This document shows, in pieces, positions 8,045-10,116 of a stretch of DNA of 10,116 nt. The stretch comes from Caldifarciminota bacterium. GTDB lineage: Bacteria > Hydrothermota > Hydrothermia > B15-G9 > WFZT01. Under the pieces are notes generated by a model. The model was given only the letters and a program-made list of their open reading frames with translations. It was not told where the DNA came from and searched no databases. Numbering within the stretch: the stretch's first letter is position 1; every line of letters begins with the position of its first letter. A program made the position numbers and the translations under genes. Where the stretch lies: positions 1 to 10,116 of the forward strand of contig JALSOY010000176.1 of assembly GCA_026986235.1 (NCBI GenBank). The letters run 5' to 3'.

Positions 8045-8052
8045 TCACCTCC
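8045..8052 (-). promoter_or_regulatory. Shine-Dalgarno of phoH with unusually long spacing
   Basis: On the minus strand this reads GGAGGTGA, an almost perfect anti-SD match, but 12 nt separate it from the only reasonable start, TTG at 8032. The intervening bases contain GGGG (8040-8037), which sits 4 nt from the TTG. An in-frame TGA within the motif itself (8047-8045) rules out a longer protein. Confidence 0.6.
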
Positions 8053-8087
8053 GTTGGTTCAGTGAGATTTTTATATTGCGCCGATGT

Positions 8088-8633
8088 TCAATTTTTTGCA
8101 ATAGTCCGTCCGTACTCAAAGATGTTGCCGGCGAGGTAAATATCTATTTGTACTTTACTTGGCTTTTTTGCCTGAATTTCGAAGTTTTTGGTAAGGTTTT
8201 TGATTTTCCCCTCAAGAAAATCGATTTCAACCTCGTCACCTGTTTCAAACTTACCTGACTCCACGAGTCTGGAAAGTCCAGGAACTTCAAGGATCGGCAT
8301 CCCTGAGTTAATGGCGTTTCTCTTATAGATAGCACCAAAGGATTCTCCTACGATTACACTGATACCCAGGGCCTTGAAGCAATCGACTGCATGCTGCCTC
8401 GATGATCCGGCACCGAAGTTTCTCCCCACAAATATTATGTCTCCTGGCTTTGCCTTTTTCGGGAAGTCTTCCCAGCCTTCGAGGTTACCAAATGCATACC
8501 TGCCCATCTCGTTTATGTCAGTAATGTGTAAGTGAGCATTGTGGTATATCTGATCCGTGTCAATATCCTCTATGAGCTTTCCTTTATCATCCACGATCGT
8601 CCATATCTTTCCACGAAAATCAATCTTCTCCAT
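8088..8633 (-). CDS. leuD: 3-isopropylmalate dehydratase-type small subunit (LeuD/HacB family)
   Basis: A 181-aa small (swivelling) subunit of a two-subunit aconitase-family hydro-lyase. With a [4Fe-4S] large subunit, such enzymes isomerise 2- to 3-isopropylmalate in leucine synthesis, or act on related acids (homoaconitate, dimethylmalate, citraconate). The visible family motifs are DIDTDQIY at 23-30 and the signature GRNFGAGSSRQHAVD at 70-84, where Cys is more usual than A74. The substrate-loop region reads HNAHLHITD (31-39) instead of a YLRT- or YLVK-like loop, so substrate specificity cannot be stated. The start is ATG with AAAGGAG at 8647-8641, spaced 7 nt. No large subunit (leuC) is in the window: the upstream neighbour is the AT-rich ATPase 42 nt away, which suggests that leuC is elsewhere or was separated by an insertion. 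Confidence 0.88.
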   Translation of the reverse strand: MEKIDFRGKIWTIVDDKGKLIEDIDTDQIYHNAHLHITDINEMGRYAFGNLEGWEDFPKKAKPGDIIFVGRNFGAGSSRQHAVDCFKALGISVIVGESFGAIYKRNAINSGMPILEVPGLSRLVESGKFETGDEVEIDFLEGKIKNLTKNFEIQAKKPSKVQIDIYLAGNIFEYGRTIAKN

Positions 8634-8640
8634 ACCAAAA

Positions 8641-8647
8641 CTCCTTT
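8641..8647 (-). promoter_or_regulatory. Shine-Dalgarno of leuD
   Basis: AAAGGAG on the minus strand lies 7 nt before the leuD ATG (8633), within the 42-nt gap after the ATPase stop. It fixes the leuD start. Confidence 0.7.
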
Positions 8648-8675
8648 AGGTAAGTCGATGGATTAAAGTTGAATT

Positions 8676-9965
8676 TTATGTTTTTAAAAATGCTTTTAAT
8701 AGTATAGTTACTATATTATTAAAAAAGGCATTAAAGATAGTGTTACCAAATCCTTTTAGTACATTAGCATGAAAATTATTACGCATTTTTTCTGATTGCG
8801 AATTCAATAAACCATAAATTTCTTCCTGTATACTCTCAGAATTTTGCAAAAGCCAGAAAAGAAAGAGATTATAAGGAAAGAAGTCGTTTGATTCTTCGTA
8901 AATTAAACCAAGGTTTTTTAAGCTTTGTAAACCTTCTTGTACAATAGCGTATGATAACAAAGTTGGAATATCTATATTCCTAATTGCTGATTTGAGGAAA
9001 TTATTGAGATGTAAATTATTCAAGTTCATGTTGCGTAAACCCTTAACCAAAATTACATATGCAGCATATTTCTCGGATATTTTCGAAAATTCCCAGATTT
9101 CACTAAAGAAGTTATTTGACATTGTTTGGAGTTCGGATAAAAAATTATTTACAATTTCTCTGTTTAATCCTTTAGGGTTAATGTGAAAAAGCTTGTCTCC
9201 AACCAGCTGAATTAGAGCCGGATGAGTACCGGCTAGGTTTATTATCGTCTTTTTATAGTCATCAGGCCAACTAGGAGTGACAATGTTTAAAAATTTTAGG
9301 GCGAGTTTCTCATCAAATGCTTTCAGTCTAATTTCCTTAAAATAATTAAATAAAGGGGATCCTCTATCAAGAAGTTCCCTTCCTTTATCTTCTATTTCTT
9401 TTACGTGACTGCTGATAGAGATAATCACTACAAAGCTTCGTGTTGTTGCTAATGACCTTATCTGCGCCCAAAAACTGTAGTCTCTAAAGTGGGGGTGATT
9501 TAACAATACTTCAAATTCATCCAATATTAATACAAGCCTAATTTTGAACTCTTCTATTCTATCGAATAAGTCATGAACATATTCTTGGTTCACCTTAAGA
9601 GAATTCAGATTTTTGAAAGCTTCGTTATTATAAAAGGTCTTCTGTAGTTTCAAACCAATAGATTTCCAAAAGTCATTTGGTGTGAAATTTGGTTTCAAAG
9701 TGCTGGTATCTATATAAAGGAAAACGAAACTAGAAACCTGTTCATCTTTTAGTTCTTTGGCACTCTTAAAGCTATCCTTATCTTTTATTTTATTTATTAA
9801 TGATGTTTTTCCAATTTTAGGTTTCCCGGAAATAGCAATGGACATTCCTTTTATAATACCATCCCATACTTCACGTATGTTTTGATCTCTGTCAAAAAAC
9901 TCATGTGGTTTAAGTGGTCTACCATAAATAAAAGGACTGCGTTTTAAATTTTTTTTATTTTCCAT
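8676..9965 (-). CDS. STAND/ATPase_2-like P-loop ATPase with C-terminal winged-helix region, partner of a WD40 protein
   Basis: A 429-aa ATPase of unknown role. An N-terminal PFIYGRP (11-17) plus FFDRDQNI (23-30) block resembles the FxGRxxE lead-in of bacterial STAND/ATPase_2 proteins. Walker A is GKPKIGKT (47-54) and Walker B is LVLILDEFE (144-152; D149, E150). A sensor-1-like strand is FVVIISISS (178-186). The small-domain hallmark is LAGTHPALIQLVGDKL (244-259). A winged-helix-like stretch is at 345-374 (LGLIYEESNDFF). The tail, 400-429, is hydrophobic or amphipathic. I chose ATG at 9965, with GGAGGTG at 9975-9969, over GTG at 10094. The longer form would run 140 nt into the WD40 gene and add residues unlike the family. 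The start overlaps the WD40 stop by 11 nt, so the two are probably one translationally coupled unit. The gene is markedly AT-rich compared with those downstream, suggesting horizontal transfer. A defence, signalling or regulatory role is inference. Confidence 0.8.
   Translation of the reverse strand: MENKKNLKRSPFIYGRPLKPHEFFDRDQNIREVWDGIIKGMSIAISGKPKIGKTSLINKIKDKDSFKSAKELKDEQVSSFVFLYIDTSTLKPNFTPNDFWKSIGLKLQKTFYNNEAFKNLNSLKVNQEYVHDLFDRIEEFKIRLVLILDEFEVLLNHPHFRDYSFWAQIRSLATTRSFVVIISISSHVKEIEDKGRELLDRGSPLFNYFKEIRLKAFDEKLALKFLNIVTPSWPDDYKKTIINLAGTHPALIQLVGDKLFHINPKGLNREIVNNFLSELQTMSNNFFSEIWEFSKISEKYAAYVILVKGLRNMNLNNLHLNNFLKSAIRNIDIPTLLSYAIVQEGLQSLKNLGLIYEESNDFFPYNLFLFWLLQNSESIQEEIYGLLNSQSEKMRNNFHANVLKGFGNTIFNAFFNNIVTILLKAFLKT
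8694..8724. repeat. 31-bp near-perfect AT-rich palindrome at the 3' end of the ATPase gene
   Basis: Two 15-nt arms (8694-8708 and 8710-8724) match as an inverted repeat with one mismatch around a single central base. It lies within the last codons of the ATPase (around residues 414-424). With a 1-nt loop it is a poor RNA hairpin as drawn, so a DNA-binding dimer site or chance in AT-rich coding sequence are alternatives. It contains TATACT (8706-8701), which could be a -10 box for leuD, but no good -35 is seen at the proper spacing. Confidence 0.5.
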
Positions 9966-10116
9966 ATGCACCTCCAATATTTGATAATATCCTATTGACT
10001 TTCCACACTGATATACTTCCATCTGAACTACTTGCAGCCAGTAGTTTTCCATCGTTGGAGAAGCAAAGAGATGTATACTTTTGTACTGATTCACTCAGTA
10101 TTTCATATTTCCCTCT
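9955..10116 (-). CDS. C-terminal end of a WD40-repeat protein, 5' part beyond the window
   Basis: An open frame of 53 codons enters from the window edge and stops at TAA (9957-9955). Fragment residues 14-40 form a clear WD40 blade: YTSLCFSNDGKLLAASSSD at 14-32, then GSISVWKV at 33-40. This gives the sequence strand - SxDGKLLA - SxDGxIxVW pattern. A 13-residue tail follows. WD40 propellers are protein-interaction platforms and in bacteria are often fused or adjacent to STAND ATPases. Here the ATPase is a separate gene whose start overlaps this stop by 11 nt. The number of blades and any N-terminal domain cannot be seen. Confidence 0.82.
   Translation of the reverse strand, partial: RGKYEILSESVQKYTSLCFSNDGKLLAASSSDGSISVWKVNRILSNIGGAYGK
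9969..9975 (-). promoter_or_regulatory. Shine-Dalgarno deciding the ATPase start
   Basis: GGAGGTG on the minus strand, with GGAGG 5 nt from the ATG at 9965. It lies inside the last codons of the WD40 gene and is the main reason for rejecting the longer GTG start at 10094. Confidence 0.75.

Noticed and set aside
8033..8087. Possible phoH promoter with TATAAA (8075-8070) and TTGCAA (8101-8096)
   Set aside because: The spacer is 20 nt, too long for a standard sigma-70-type promoter, and no better -35 is present, so it is not called.
8676..8724. Intrinsic terminator between the ATPase and leuD
   Set aside because: The only hairpin candidate is AT-rich with a one-base loop and lies in coding sequence; the short T run after it is not typical enough to call.
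9966..10094. N-terminal extension of the ATPase from a GTG at 10094
   Set aside because: It would overlap the WD40 frame for 140 nt, has no family-like sequence, and the ATG at 9965 has a well-placed GGAGGTG.

Overview
All recognisable genes in this window lie on the minus strand, so transcription runs from high to low coordinates. The gene content suggests a Gram-negative-type, probably thermophilic bacterium of a deep or poorly sampled lineage. It has an LPS-type heptose kinase and a 7TM-HD cyclic-di-AMP phosphodiesterase, and its cytoplasmic domains are very rich in Glu, Lys and Arg. The lineage cannot be fixed from this sequence; the thermophily and cell-envelope statements are inferences.

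Right end (about 8676-10116): an AT-rich two-gene unit. The last 53 codons of a WD40-repeat protein run off the window edge. They overlap by 11 nt the start of a 429-aa P-loop ATPase of the STAND/ATPase_2 type. A sampled 60-nt line in this unit (9601-9660) has 17 G+C, against 35 in a sampled line of ybeY (4681-4740). The unit looks horizontally acquired and is the best candidate here for an undescribed (signalling or defence-like) system. Its 5' part lies outside the window.

Middle right (8088-8633): leuD, the small subunit of a 3-isopropylmalate dehydratase-type hydro-lyase, 42 nt after the ATPase. No large subunit is present in the window.

Rest of the window (8032 down to 1): a compact seven-gene operon, phoH - pgpH (7TM-HD) - ybeY - corC-like 1 - corC-like 2 - mgtE - hldE. 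Every junction overlaps, several as ATGA, so translation is probably coupled throughout. PhoH and YbeY belong to RNA/ribosome quality control. PgpH degrades c-di-AMP. The two CNNM/CorC proteins (putative Mg2+ exporters) and MgtE (Mg2+ channel) together contain three consecutive CBS-pair proteins. HldE starts the ADP-heptose pathway. The order resembles a fusion of the Firmicutes-style phoH-yqfF-ybeY cluster with the proteobacterial ybeZ-ybeY-ybeX theme, extended by Mg2+ transport.

I found no tRNA, rRNA, CRISPR array, IS element or transposase. No stretch above 300 bases lacks a gene; the only intergenic gaps are 8033-8087 and 8634-8675.
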